36,480 bases of DNA from Branchiostoma floridae (GCF_000003815.2 NC_049996.1:17843084-17879563); one strand, 5' to 3'; positions 1 to 8,940 are shown, counted from the first letter of the stretch. The notes: generated by a model not told the origin, from the letters alone. Program-made: numbers and translations.

Positions 1-3000
1 ACGCATTGATGTTTTGTAAATTTGTCACTATGAGTACATAACGTAGACACCCCGGTATAAATGGAAAGACTTTGGTCAAAGTTGTATGTTTATTTTATTG
101 TCATGACCCTTTCAATTAGGTCAAAACAGTGGAAACCCCGCCATGATTTCTTTGTCAACTTTATGGTACTCTGAGTCTGACGTCATTACGTATTAATGTC
201 TGTTAAATTTGTCACTTTCAGTACGTAACGTAGACACTCCAGTATAAATGGAAAGAGTTTGGTCGAAGTTGTATGTTTAATTTATTGTCGATGAAGCTTT
301 ATGAGCTAGGTCAAAACAGTGGAAAAGCCGCCCTGACTTCCTTCTGAGCGCATATGTCAACTTTATGATACCCTGACGTCATTACGTATTGATGTCTGTT
401 AAATTTGTCACTTTGAGTACGTAGCGTAGACACACCGGTGTAAATTGAAAGAGTTTGGTCGAAGTTGTATGTTTACTTTATTGTCAATGACCCTTTCAAT
501 TAGGTCAAAACAGTGGAAAACCTGCGATGATTTCCTTGTCAACTTTATGGTACCCTGACTTCATTACCCATTCATGTCTGTTAAATTTGTCACTTTCAGT
601 ACGTAACGTAGACACCCTGGTATAAATGGAAAGAGTTTGGTCGAATTTGTATGTTTAATTTATTGTCGATGAAGCTTTATGAGCTAGGTCAAAACAGTGG
701 AAAAGCCGCCCTGACTTCCTTCTGAGCGCATATGTCAACTTTATGGTGCCCTGACGTCATTACCCATTCATGTCTGTTAAATTTGTCACTTTGAGTACGT
801 AGCGTAGACACACCGGTGTAATGAAAAAGAGTTTGGTAGAAGTTGTATGTTTAGTTTATTGTCTATGGCTTTTTGAACTAGGTCAAAATAGTGGAAAAGC
901 CGCCCTGACTTCCTTCTGAGCGCATATGTCAACTTTATGATACCCTGACGTCATTACGTATTGATGTCTGTTAAATTTGTCACTTTGAGTACGTAGCGTA
1001 GACACACCGGTGTAATGAAAAAGAGTTTGGTCGAAGTTGTATGTTTAGTTTATTGTCTATGGCTTTATGAACTAGGTCAAAACAGTGGAAAAGCCGCCCT
1101 GACTTCCTTCTGAGCGCATTTGTCAACTTTATGGTACCCTGACATCATTGAGTATTGATGTCTGTTAAATTTGTCACTTTCAGTACGTAACGTAGACACC
1201 CCGGTGTAAATGGAAAGACTTTGGTCGAAGTTGTATGTTTACTTTATTGTCAATGACCCTTTCAATTAGGTCAAAACAGTGGAAACCCCGCCATGACCTC
1301 CTTCTGAGCGCATATGTCAACTTTATGGTACCCTGACGTCATTACGCATTGATGTCTGTTAAATTTGTCACTTTGAGTACGTGGCGTAGACACACTGGTG
1401 TAATCTAAAAGAGTTCGGTCCAAGTTGTATGTTTGCTTTATTGTCAATGACCCTTTCAATTAGGTCAAAGCAGTGGAAAACCCGCCATGACCTCCTTCTG
1501 AGCGCATATGTCAACTTTATGGTACCCTGACGTCATTACGCATTGATGTCTGTTAAATTTGTCACTTTGAGTACGTGGCGTAGACACACTGGTGTAATCT
1601 AAAAGAGTTCGGTCCAAGTTGTATGTTTGCTTTATTGTCAATGACCCTTTCAATTAGGTCAAAACAAAACCCGCCATGATTTCCTTGTCAACTTTATGGT
1701 ACCCTGACGTCATTACGCATTGATGTCTGTTAAATTTGTCACTTTGAGTACGTAGCGTCAACGCACCGGTGTAAATGGAAAGAGTTTGGTCGAAGTTGTA
1801 TGTTTACTTTATTGTCAATGACCCTTTCAATTAGGTCAAAACAGTGGAAAACCCGCCATGATGTCCTTGTCAACTTTATGGTACCCTGACGTCATTACGC
1901 ATTAATGTCTGTTAAATTTGTCACTTTGAGTACGTGGCGTAGACACACCGGTGTAATGAAAAAGAGTTTGGTCGAAGTTGTATGTTTAGTTTATTGTCTC
2001 TGGCTTTATGAACTAGGTCAAAACAGTGGAAAAGCCGCCCTGACTTCCTTCTGAGCGCATATGTCAACTTTATGGTACCCTGACGTCATTACGTACATGT
2101 ATTGATGTCTGTTAAATTTGTCACTTTGAATACGTAGCGTAGACACACCGGTGTAATGAAAAAGAGTTTGGTCGAAGTTTTATGTTTAGTTTATTGTCTA
2201 TCACTCTATGACTTTTTTAATTAGGTCAGAACAGTGGAAAACCCGCCATGATTTCCTTGTCAACTTTATGGTACCCCGACGTCATTACGCATTGATGCCT
2301 GTTAAATTTGTCACTTTGAGTACGTAGCGTAGACACACCGGTGTAATTGAAAAGAGTTTGGTTGAAGTTTTATGTTTAGTTTATTGTCGATGAAGCTATT
2401 GAACTAGGTCAAAACAGTGGAAAAGCCGCCCTGACTTCCTTCTGAGCGCATATGTCAACTTTATGGTACCCTGACGTCATTACGTACATGTATTGATGTC
2501 TGTTAAATTTGTCACTTTGAATACGTAGCGTAGACACACCGGTGTAATGAAAAAGAGTTTGGTCGAAGTTTTATGTTTAGTTTATTGTCTATCACTCTAT
2601 GACTTTTTTAATTAGGTCAGAACAGTGGAAAACCCGCCATGATTTCCTTGTCAACTTTATGGTACCCCGACGTCATTACGCATTGATGCCTGTTAAATTT
2701 GTCACTTTGAGTACGTAGCGTAGACACACCGGTGTAATTGAAAAGAGTTTGGTTGAAGTTTTATGTTTAGTTTATTGTCGATGAAGCTATTGATGCGATT
2801 AAAATGGTTGAAACCCGCTCTGGCTTCCATATGACCGCATATGTCAACTTTATGGCACTCTGACGTTATTACGCCTTGCTGTCTGTTAAATTTGTCACTT
2901 GAAGTACGACGCGTTGACATTTTAGTACACTTGAAAAGAGTTTGGACAAACTTCTATGTTTAGTTTAATGTCGACGAGGCTTTTAGTTCGGTAAAAATGT
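1..3000. repeat. Tandem satellite array, about 16 units of 177-201 bp
   Basis: The phrase GTCTGTTAAATTTGTCAC recurs, sometimes with small changes, at about 10, 198, 394, 576, 772, 966, 1160, 1354, 1548, 1725, 1907, 2107, 2297, 2498, 2688 and 2881. Spacing is 177-201 bp. Two unit types mix: a longer one with CTTCTGAGCGCATATGTC and a shorter one with TTTCCTTGTC at the same place. About ten units carry a perfect TGACGTCA palindrome, the first at 178-185. The array is cut by the left window edge and decays after about 2900. Short ORFs in it (for example 1271-1459 and 1465-1653) are the same repeat read twice and are not genes. In gene terms it lies downstream of the last visible P450 exon. Confidence 0.97.
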
Positions 3001-3459
3001 AGGATTTTGCAAGACAGTAAGAAAGGACACTCACTCCGGTAGGTGTCGCTGTTAGAGGTTTATATAATTTTGTTGTTTTTTGTTTAACTAAGAGTCCCGA
3101 CTTTGCCATAGCAAAGTATGTGGTAATCCAAGAAATGTCATATTTTAGCTTCCAAAACGGGCCATAGCTAGCCAGAAATGTGTTTGAGAGGACATAGAAG
3201 TGATTGCAATAATGCTGTACTTTCTCCCCTACAGGTACAATGGTACAGTCTGGCCCCCTCTCCCCGGCCTACTCTCCCCGGCCTGTGCTCCCCATATGGC
3301 TGGCACCGGGAGCGCTCCTTACCCAGATGCGCAGTTATGCAGTAAACCTCTCGGCCGATTTGTACTTTGAACTGACTAGAAGTTACTTGGTTAAATACTG
3401 GAAACAAGTTTTTATGAACCCTTTATCACTTAACCCCCGAGAGTAAATTATTTTTGGCG
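3001..3459. other. Unassigned stretch between satellite and GT-rich repeat
   Basis: No gene is supported here. Both strands were read for the missing C-terminal P450 exon, in particular the FxxGxRxCxG heme-binding pattern on the minus strand, and it was not found. Small ORFs on both strands overlap one another and match nothing known to me. Confidence 0.6.
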
Positions 3460-3568
3460 TGTGTGCGTTTGTGTGTGTTTTTGTGTGTTATTTTTTGTGT
3501 GCGTGTGTGCACGCGTGCGTGCGTGCGTGTGTGTGCGCATGTGCGTGCGCTTGTGCGCGTGTTTGTTT
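3460..3568. repeat. GT/GC-rich microsatellite
   Basis: Alternating purine-pyrimidine sequence, mostly TG with GTGC interruptions. Short ORFs rich in Cys/Ala/Val (plus) or His/Thr/Ala (minus) here are low-complexity translations. Confidence 0.95.
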
Positions 3569-3670
3569 CTGCACTGCACACTCTGCATGTTCTAATGTTC
3601 TACCGGTGGAGGTGAAGTCTGCTATCTCTTCGTCATCTTCATCAATCAGCATCAGTGCAAAAGGAAGTGT

Positions 3671-3930
3671 ATCAACTAAGCATACCTGAGTACCCCTGGG
3701 AATGCGGATCAACTAAGCATACCTGAGTACCCCTGGGAATGCGGATCAACTAAGCATACCTGAGTACCCCTGGGAATGCGGATCAACTAAGCATACCTGA
3801 GTACCCCTGGGAATGCGGATCAACTAAGCATACCTGAGTACCCCTGGGAATGCGGATCAACTAAGCATACCTGAGTACCCCTGGGAATGCGGATCAACTA
3901 AGCATACCTGAGTACCCCTGGGAATGTCGA
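3671..3930. repeat. 37-bp minisatellite, 7 copies, overlapping a splice donor
   Basis: ATCAACTAAGCATACC recurs at 3671, 3708, 3745, 3782, 3819, 3856 and 3893, exactly 37 bp apart and nearly without substitutions, which suggests recent expansion. Read on the minus strand each unit holds the last codons of P450 exon 5 (coding IPRGTQ), then GTATGC, the exon's donor. The copy nearest the gene (donor at 3907/3906) is the one joined to intact exon; the other six lie in the following intron. Confidence 0.97.
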
Positions 3931-4090
3931 ACCCCTGTGTCCTGACAGCCTTAGTTGTGGCGTGCGGAACTGCGAAGGGCAGAATCGTGCGGATCCGCAA
4001 GGTCTCCAGCAGGCAGGCGTTCACGTAGGGCAGCTGGGACCGGTGGGACAGGGCGGGCACACCAAGTACGGCATCAAGCTCCTCATGGAC
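3908..4090 (-). CDS. P450 exon 5 (J' and K helices)
   Basis: Acceptor CCTACTAG before GTC at 4090; donor CTCAG|GTATGC at 3908/3907. It codes exactly 61 residues, from VHEELDAVLG through LPYVNACLLETLR (K-helix ExxR) to GFDIPRGTQ, where many CYP2 genes also have an intron. The donor and the last ~20 exon bases are part of the 37-bp tandem repeat. Reading past the donor meets a stop in the third repeat copy (near 3857). Confidence 0.93.
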
Positions 4091-7000
4091 CTAGTAGGAA
4101 GACATTGCACCGATGTTACACTTAAAGATATATTGAGGTCTACAGATAACGCATACACAGGATACACATAATGGCTTGCAATCTGTGCCCATCCCTCCAG
4201 AGTCTAACATAGCCATACACTGAAACATTGACGTTCTGAAAAACTCGCAAGACCAAGGCAGCTGGGGGCTGTGGGGCAGGGTGGGCAGTCTTACCCAATG
4301 AAGGCATCAAGCTCCTCATGGACCTGTCAGGACAAGAAAACCCAGGTTACTCTCCAAGCAGAGGCTCGCGCGAGACATAGAGAAAACGGCACAAAATAAG
4401 AAGCCCGATAAAACCGCCTAAAATGTATTAAAAAAACAACAACCGGAGCCGAACCTCTGCTTGGAGGGTAAGACCAGGCCACATTCGTGGAAACATCGTC
4501 AAATTCCCGGGAATGTTCTTGTGCATGTTTAAAAAAATTCAGCTTTCGGAAAAGGCTGTCGTAGGAACTTATCAGCGGTTGGTTCTGTCACAGCCTGTTT
4601 TAAATTCCACATCAAAAACTACCCTGGAAACCTACTCTGTTAGCCAGGGCCGTCCGGCGCCAGGACCTTAGATAAGCATTCCGGTGATTTTTCACCCAAG
4701 GAGATTTTGCCGGCCTTGCTAAGATGGCGTACCACGAATGTCACTTCAACGCTTGGTCCATATATGACATCAAAGCAGAAAATCAAAGTTGTCGCGTTCA
4801 AAGGCCTCGTCATGGGGTAGTGATCATGAGTACCTTATTCTGGATGTCTGGGTTCAGGGTCATGTAGAGAAGACTCCACAGCAGTGTGTTGGCGGTTGTG
4901 TCCGTTCCCGCTAAGAACAAGTTCTGCGCCATGTACAGGACATTCTCCTCCGTCAGACCCTCCACCTTTTCCCGCTGTTCCAGCTCCAGCAGGCAGAAGT
5001 CGAGGAAGTCTCGCGGGTTCTCGCGATCGAAGTTCTCGCGATGGCGGGCTATCTCGTCCCAAAGAACTTCGTGAATCTTGGAAAGATGTTTCAGCACTTC
5101 TTTGCAGGCTCTGTTTACTGGATGAAAAGAAGACCACATGACATGACATGTTGGCAAATGATTTCCCTGACTACCGCCAGTGTGACGGTGGCCAGATAGT
5201 CAGTCAAGACTCGAGCCAGCATCTATTCGTTGTTAGCAACTTTTGAAACAAGTCAGCAACTCCCCTGAAGTCCCAACTCTACTGAAATCTATAACTCAAC
5301 TGAAGTCTGCCCAAGTAGCAGTACACATATATTATCCTTTTCCACGGATGTTGTCATTAAGCTAACCGTACGTGCAACTGCCTGCTGTCTACGTGTAAAA
5401 ACGTAGGCAGTCATTTGGGATCCGTAAGTGGTAAGTACCACCTCCGTACGAAATCCTACGGAATCCAACGGATTTGGATTTGGGAGCACGCAGACACGCC
5501 GTAGCACTTTACGTGCTTGTGACGGGACAGCCTGTCGCGGTTTCTTGTCGAAGGTCAATTTTTCAGCTGAAATTCTCATGGCAAACAAAAATTGTGCAAC
5601 GAATGTGGCCTTGCTTTGCTCACCAATACCAAGAAGCGAGAAGTAGTCGAACTTGGACAAGACCTGTCATACAATGATATATATGTTTTGTCTTTGTTGT
5701 GACCTGTACATAGCTCAGTTGGGCAAACATGTGCAAGAAGGGTCTTCATCGATTCAATGTTTTTTTTTCAAGCTTTATTTTTAAAAACAAATAGTACATT
5801 TGTCAACAAGTACTCAAGCTATTGCAGGTAAAACAAAGTACTAGTGCCCACTATCGCATGAGGAAGTTAGAGTACATGCACAATAGGACCAGTATTTCTA
5901 CAATCTACAACTATTGCACAGGTCGTGATAAAAAGTACATGTGTCTTCTATCGCATGACTAACATAAAATAAACGAAAATAACATAAGTGGCTAATCCTC
6001 AGTATACATATGTAATAATGTAGATATCCGTACCCATGGTAACAACACATATTGATACACAGCAATTATGCAGAGAGTACAGGGTAGTCCACCACAGTAC
6101 TGTTACATTTACATTTGCTGTTACACAATTGAGTGAAGCACAGCATCGATCAGTAAACTGATTCAATGTTACTCACCTCCAGGAACGAACCGCAGCAAAG
6201 GAAAGACGCTGATGAACTGCCCTGATCCGATTTCAGCCAGCAGGTTCCTGATCGCCTCCGAGAGCTCCCGGAACGTTTCATCCTCGTAGCCGTAGCGCCT
6301 CCCGAACGCCATGGAGCAGATAACGTTTGCCACAGCTACCTTCATGTCGTTAGAGATGGCAAAGGGCTGTCCGTGGTATTCTGCAATCTGAAGGTTATAG
6401 GTTGGCCTGGCGCCTGTAACATCAACAATTGTAGAGGGACAGAGATAGAGGCAGAGAGAAGGAGGGAGGGAAGGATGGGGGGAGGGAGTTAAAGTTGCCC
6501 GTACATCTGTGCAGATGCTTAGGGGTGGCACCCATCTCCATTTCTGTAGCCCTTGGGCCACACATGTGCAAGCCACAACAGCAAGGGGCTGACCCGCTGG
6601 TAGTGTGTTTAACTTCCATACTCTTTCTCATTAGTGCTGAGTGCTAAGCAGAGAAAGCAGCATGTACCATTTTTTAAAGCCTTTGGTATGACTCGGCCGG
6701 GGATCGAACTCACGACCTACTGAATGCAAGGCGAACACTTTACCCACTCGGCCATTGCACCGGAGGCTAAAGGGAGGGAGAGAGCCAAAATTATTTTTCT
6801 ACTTTAATCTAATCCTACCCTTTTTCGGAGACAGCTTGCCTCCTGTCGGATGTTGTCCTCAACGCTTCCGGTCCCGACCTTCATGCCAAGGTGCTTCAAG
6901 GCGGCGGTGGCAAACCTCCTTCTCTGCTTCAACCCGGTCCCCCAACGGGCAGCACCGATGTCTAGGAAACACATTAGATGCCACTGATGTTATAATTATG

Positions 7001-7691
7001 TCATATGTTATAATGTAATATATACGTTTGGTACCTGCGCTATACGTGTCTTCTTGACAAAATGGATTGCCAGCTAGCCTGTGTTTACACAATCTCTCGC
7101 TGGCTGGGGCTAATGACCTCACCCCGAGGGCCGGCCGCTTGAAGCGCGATTTAGTCAGGCTACGGTATTGGGAAAAGGTTTGTTTGTTTTTGCCTGCTTC
7201 TTCGTGTATGATACAAAAACTGATCGAGGATTCCTAAAACGAAAAGCAAGTTTCTAGCTTGACAATATAAAAAGGACGAAAAGATTGGAAAATTTGAATG
7301 TTTCACCTTTTCCGAACCCAACTGAGGAATCAAACAGGTAGTTTGGCGGCCTGGACGCGAACAACTCGGACCTGTCCACGAGCGCGTCCTTGACGGCAGT
7401 GTAGCCGTTGAGAACCACCACATCTTCCATCCCCATCCTGACGGTGAAGACGTCCCCGTACTGCCGCCTCCACGCCGTCAGCTTGAGGAGAGGCGCTCGG
7501 CCCAAGGCGAGGAGGTGCCCGAGAACAGGCACATGTCCTGCCGGGTAAGGAGGCAGGTTTCGTGGACGCCTCAACAGTGCACATGTCAGCAGAAAGGCCG
7601 CAAAGAAGACAAGACAGGTCTGCAGAGTCAGCCCGGAGATCTGCGGGATCTCCTGGACGGACTCAGATATCCAGCTGACGACAGCGGCCAT
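3908..7691 (-). CDS. Cytochrome P450, clan 2 (CYP2-like), five exons, C-terminus not in window
   Basis: A heme-thiolate monooxygenase of the ER-anchored microsomal type; the substrate cannot be told. Exons on the minus strand are 7691-7307, 6961-6819, 6387-6177, 5117-4834 and 4090-3908. All junctions are GT/AG with phases 1, 0, 1, 0, giving 402 codons without a stop. Seen: hydrophobic N-terminal anchor (about residues 22-41), proline-rich hinge (LPPYP, 46-50), C-helix ending RRRF, I-helix AGTDTT (316-321) and K-helix ETLR (370-373). Family members are near 490-500 residues, so about 90-100 residues with the PERF-like and heme-cysteine motifs are missing. The exon layout resembles vertebrate CYP2 genes, with their first two exons fused here. 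Clan 2 is well supported; the exact subfamily is not. Whether the gene is complete beyond position 1 or truncated is open. Confidence 0.93.
4252..4323 (-). pseudogene. Decayed partial copy of P450 exon 5 in intron 4
   Basis: Minus-strand sequence from 4323 reads CCTGACAG then codes VHEELDAFIG, matching the first ten residues of exon 5 with two changes. A TAA follows at once, then a stretch still alignable to the exon (CCCAGCTGCC) until about 4252. It is about 230 bp upstream of the true exon in gene order, so it is a tandem duplication relic. It keeps an acceptor-like AG and a GTAAGA next to the stop, so cryptic splicing is conceivable. Confidence 0.82.
4348..4470. mobile_element. Short inverted-repeat element (MITE-like), TACTCTCCAAGCAGAGG ends
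   Basis: The ends TACTCTCCAAGCAGAGG and CCTCTGCTTGGAGGGTA are inverted copies of each other with one mismatch; the total is 123 bp with no coding capacity. The same ends occur at 14000-14096 and 35738-36003. Bounding TA could be a target duplication. It lies in P450 intron 4. Confidence 0.85.
4641..4721. mobile_element. Short element sharing a core with 34965-35070
   Basis: It begins TAGCCAGGGC and ends CCTTGCTA (imperfect inverted ends). It shares GGACCTTAGATAAGCA and then CCGGNGATTT with the element at 34965-35070. Non-coding, within P450 intron 4. Confidence 0.65.
4834..5117 (-). CDS. P450 exon 4 (G to J helices, I-helix oxygen-binding motif)
   Basis: Acceptor TCTTTTCATCCAG, donor AAG|GTACTC. 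The first two bases complete a Val codon with exon 3, then 94 residues follow. It contains NPRDFLDFCLLELEQ, then NLFLAGTDTTANTL, where AGTDTT is the (A/G)GX(D/E)T(T/S) I-helix signature for oxygen activation. It ends at NPDIQNK, which continues as VHEELDAVLG in exon 5. Confidence 0.96.
5118..6176 (-). other. P450 intron 3
   Basis: A 1059-bp intron. It contains two diverged direct repeats (about 5818-5862 and 5908-5960, both with ATTGCA and CTATCGCATGA) and an oligo-T tract near 5760. ORFs of 60-120 codons in it resemble nothing and have no matching splice signals. Confidence 0.75.
6177..6387 (-). CDS. P450 exon 3 (D to F helices)
   Basis: Acceptor CCTATAACCTTCAG before ATT at 6387; donor GGAG|GTGAGT at 6177/6176. 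It codes 70 residues plus one base, including VAVANVICSMAFGRRY, the conserved ANxICS..FG block of CYP2 proteins. An alternative upstream acceptor (TTACAG, exon from 6413) is in the wrong phase for exon 2, and its extra residues do not fit the family alignment, so the inner one is preferred. Confidence 0.92.
6430..6762 (-). mobile_element. tRNA-derived SINE, same orientation as the P450
   Basis: Read on the minus strand the head (6762 to about 6680) is tRNA-like: A box TGGCCGAGTGG and B box GAGTTCGATCCCC at the right spacing, closing with CCGGCCGAGTCATACC. A unique body follows (GGTACATGCTGCTTTCTCTG and onward) and a pyrimidine-rich tail to about 6430. Such elements are made by RNA polymerase III and copied by LINE machinery. 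It makes up most of P450 intron 2 (6818-6388). The tRNA-like part is not a functional tRNA gene. Confidence 0.88.
6819..6961 (-). CDS. P450 exon 2 (C-helix)
   Basis: Found by reading the minus strand between the neighbouring exons. Acceptor TTTCCTAG, donor AGG|GTAGGA. It completes a split Asp codon and then codes 47 residues including LKQRRRFATAAL and SVEDNIRQEASCL, the expected C-helix and D-helix entry of CYP2 proteins. Incoming phase 1 and outgoing phase 0 fit both neighbours exactly. The C-helix Trp of the usual WxxxR motif aligns to Leu 139. Confidence 0.92.
7075..7162. mobile_element. Short inverted-end element in P450 intron 1
   Basis: Begins TAGCCTG and ends CAGGCTA, 88 bp, GC-rich centre. 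The ends match the other TAGCCTG-type elements in this window, but the interior is unrelated. Confidence 0.55.
7307..7691 (-). CDS. P450 exon 1 (membrane anchor, hinge, A/B helices)
   Basis: Begins at ATG 7691 in good context (AAACATGG). The frame is open a little further upstream, but only from a GTG, so this ATG is chosen. It codes 128 residues plus one base: anchor helix, Arg-rich stop-transfer RRPR, LPPYP hinge, the YGDVFTVRMG beta-1 segment and DRSELFASRPP. It ends AAAG|GTGAAA. In vertebrate CYP2 genes this stretch is usually two exons, so an intron appears lost here or gained there. Confidence 0.95.
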
Positions 7692-7770
7692 GTTTGCAAG
7701 AAAAGACGCCGCCCGCACAAGTCTTAACGCGCAGCCGTTCCGCGCAGCGCGAACTTACCAAAGGCGACCA

Positions 7771-7793
7771 AGGTCCACAAGGTCAAACATTGG
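7771..7793. promoter_or_regulatory. DR3 nuclear-receptor-like site and CCAAT box upstream of the P450
   Basis: On the plus strand AGGTCC, three bases, AGGTCA (7771-7785) is a direct repeat with 3-bp spacing, the type bound by VDR/PXR-class receptors in vertebrates. Next to it ATTGG (7789-7793) is a CCAAT box on the gene strand, about 98 bp before the P450 ATG. No TATA box is seen. Function is inferred from position and motif only. Confidence 0.45.
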
Positions 7794-7799
7794 TCAATA

Positions 7800-8195
7800 A
7801 TGATGAAAGCGCATTGGAAATACCACCGTGCACCTGTTTTCTGGGCTACCTGCCTTATCAGTACAGGTGACCTCGCTTCTGTTAGCAGAGTTACCCGGGG
7901 TCTGACATGTTATCAGTACGACCAAAACTTTGAACCCCTTACCGGACTTTTGATCGCTTACCGGACTTTGGATCCCTCTGTTAATTAAGGATTATATCGT
8001 ACATGATGTATTGAACCTATTTTGGCTCAAGTTTCTAATAATAACCTTCTCTAGTACAGATTACCCAACAAGCATTGAGAGGATTTTGTCCGTAGAATTT
8101 CGTTTAATGCAATTAATCTGATTTCTTATCCAATACATGTATCTTTTGTTTTCATCTATTTTATTCTATTAATTGGTTCGCAATTGGCTGTTCAG
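7800..8195. other. Intergenic, nothing recognised
   Basis: AT-rich sequence upstream of the P450. A few repeated phrases (for example CTTACCGGACTTT twice near 7938-7968), no gene. Confidence 0.6.
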
Positions 8196-8392
8196 CACAC
8201 ACAGCCAGGGCTGCCCAACCAGCCTGTGGCTATTTCAAAGCGCAAGCCCTTTGTTTACATTGCCTACTAGCCATTATAATGGCTAGTAGGCAAGTAGTCC
8301 TAATTATCCGCCACAGGCCTAGCCTCGAGCCCAGGCTGCCTCTTCCGGCCCTTCTGCCATGGGCCTAGCCTCGAGCCCAGGCTATGGAAGGG
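8196..8392. repeat. Palindrome and direct-repeat cluster
   Basis: A perfect 34-bp palindrome sits at 8260-8293 (arms TTGCCTACTAGCCATTA). Just after it, GCCTAGCCTCGAGCCCAGGCT occurs with few or no changes near 8318 and 8362; each copy is itself a small hairpin (TAGCCT...AGGCTA). The ends resemble the TAGCCTG-type foldback elements, so this may be a composite of them. Confidence 0.8.
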
Positions 8393-8940
8393 TCAGCTGC
8401 AGTCAGCATTTCTATACTGTTGCCGATTTTTTAATGATGACGTCGACGAACTATCTTTTTACTGTTCCAATGACAGAGATTTTCATTACGCGCCCAGAAC
8501 ACGACAGCGATTAGTTAAGAGTTTGCAACCAGCAAAAAAGAAGACAAACATACGACAAAAGCGCCCGGCGTGTTGCAGGTCTGCTGTTTCAGACTACTGT
8601 TTCCAGCGGATCGGTGTCCCGCAAAACCCGCGGGTCGGCACGGACCGGCATCACCGGGAGACCGGCCGACATTCCCGCCTCTCCCGCCGTGTCACTGCTG
8701 ACAGCCTGCTGACTAAAGTCGCCTGGCAGAGGCAGAGGTGCCGCAACCCTGCATACACATACTGTAACGACCTGATTGTCGAAGTTCATCATAGCGGTGT
8801 TCTTTGTGGTGTTGATGTCAAGTTCAAGGTGTACCAAAGGCGCCACCCAGCGGATCTGTGAGGTATGTGCACTCCCCAGGGTTATGAACAAGGTTACAGT
8901 TGAGTATGATACCACTGCTCTGGGACCGTCTACCGTGCTC

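Noticed and set aside
1271-1653. Two near-identical 62-codon minus-strand ORFs
   Set aside because: They are the same satellite monomer read twice, 194 bp apart; no initiation context or conserved frame along the array.
3671-3930. CRISPR-like regular repeats of 37 bp
   Set aside because: The units abut with no spacers, the context is an animal gene, and the unit is explained by the exon end plus donor.
6676-6762. A tRNA gene on the minus strand
   Set aside because: A and B boxes are present, but the stems are imperfect and a SINE body and tail follow directly; it is the SINE head.
7254-7718. P450 exon 1 starting at 7718 and running past 7307
   Set aside because: The codon at 7718 is GTG, not ATG, and the part after AAAG|GTGAAA is intron: phase and homology stop at 7307.
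8589-8915. 108-codon minus-strand ORF upstream of the P450
   Set aside because: It starts only at GTG, has no domain, and I see no matching splice signals. A relic exon is possible but not supported.
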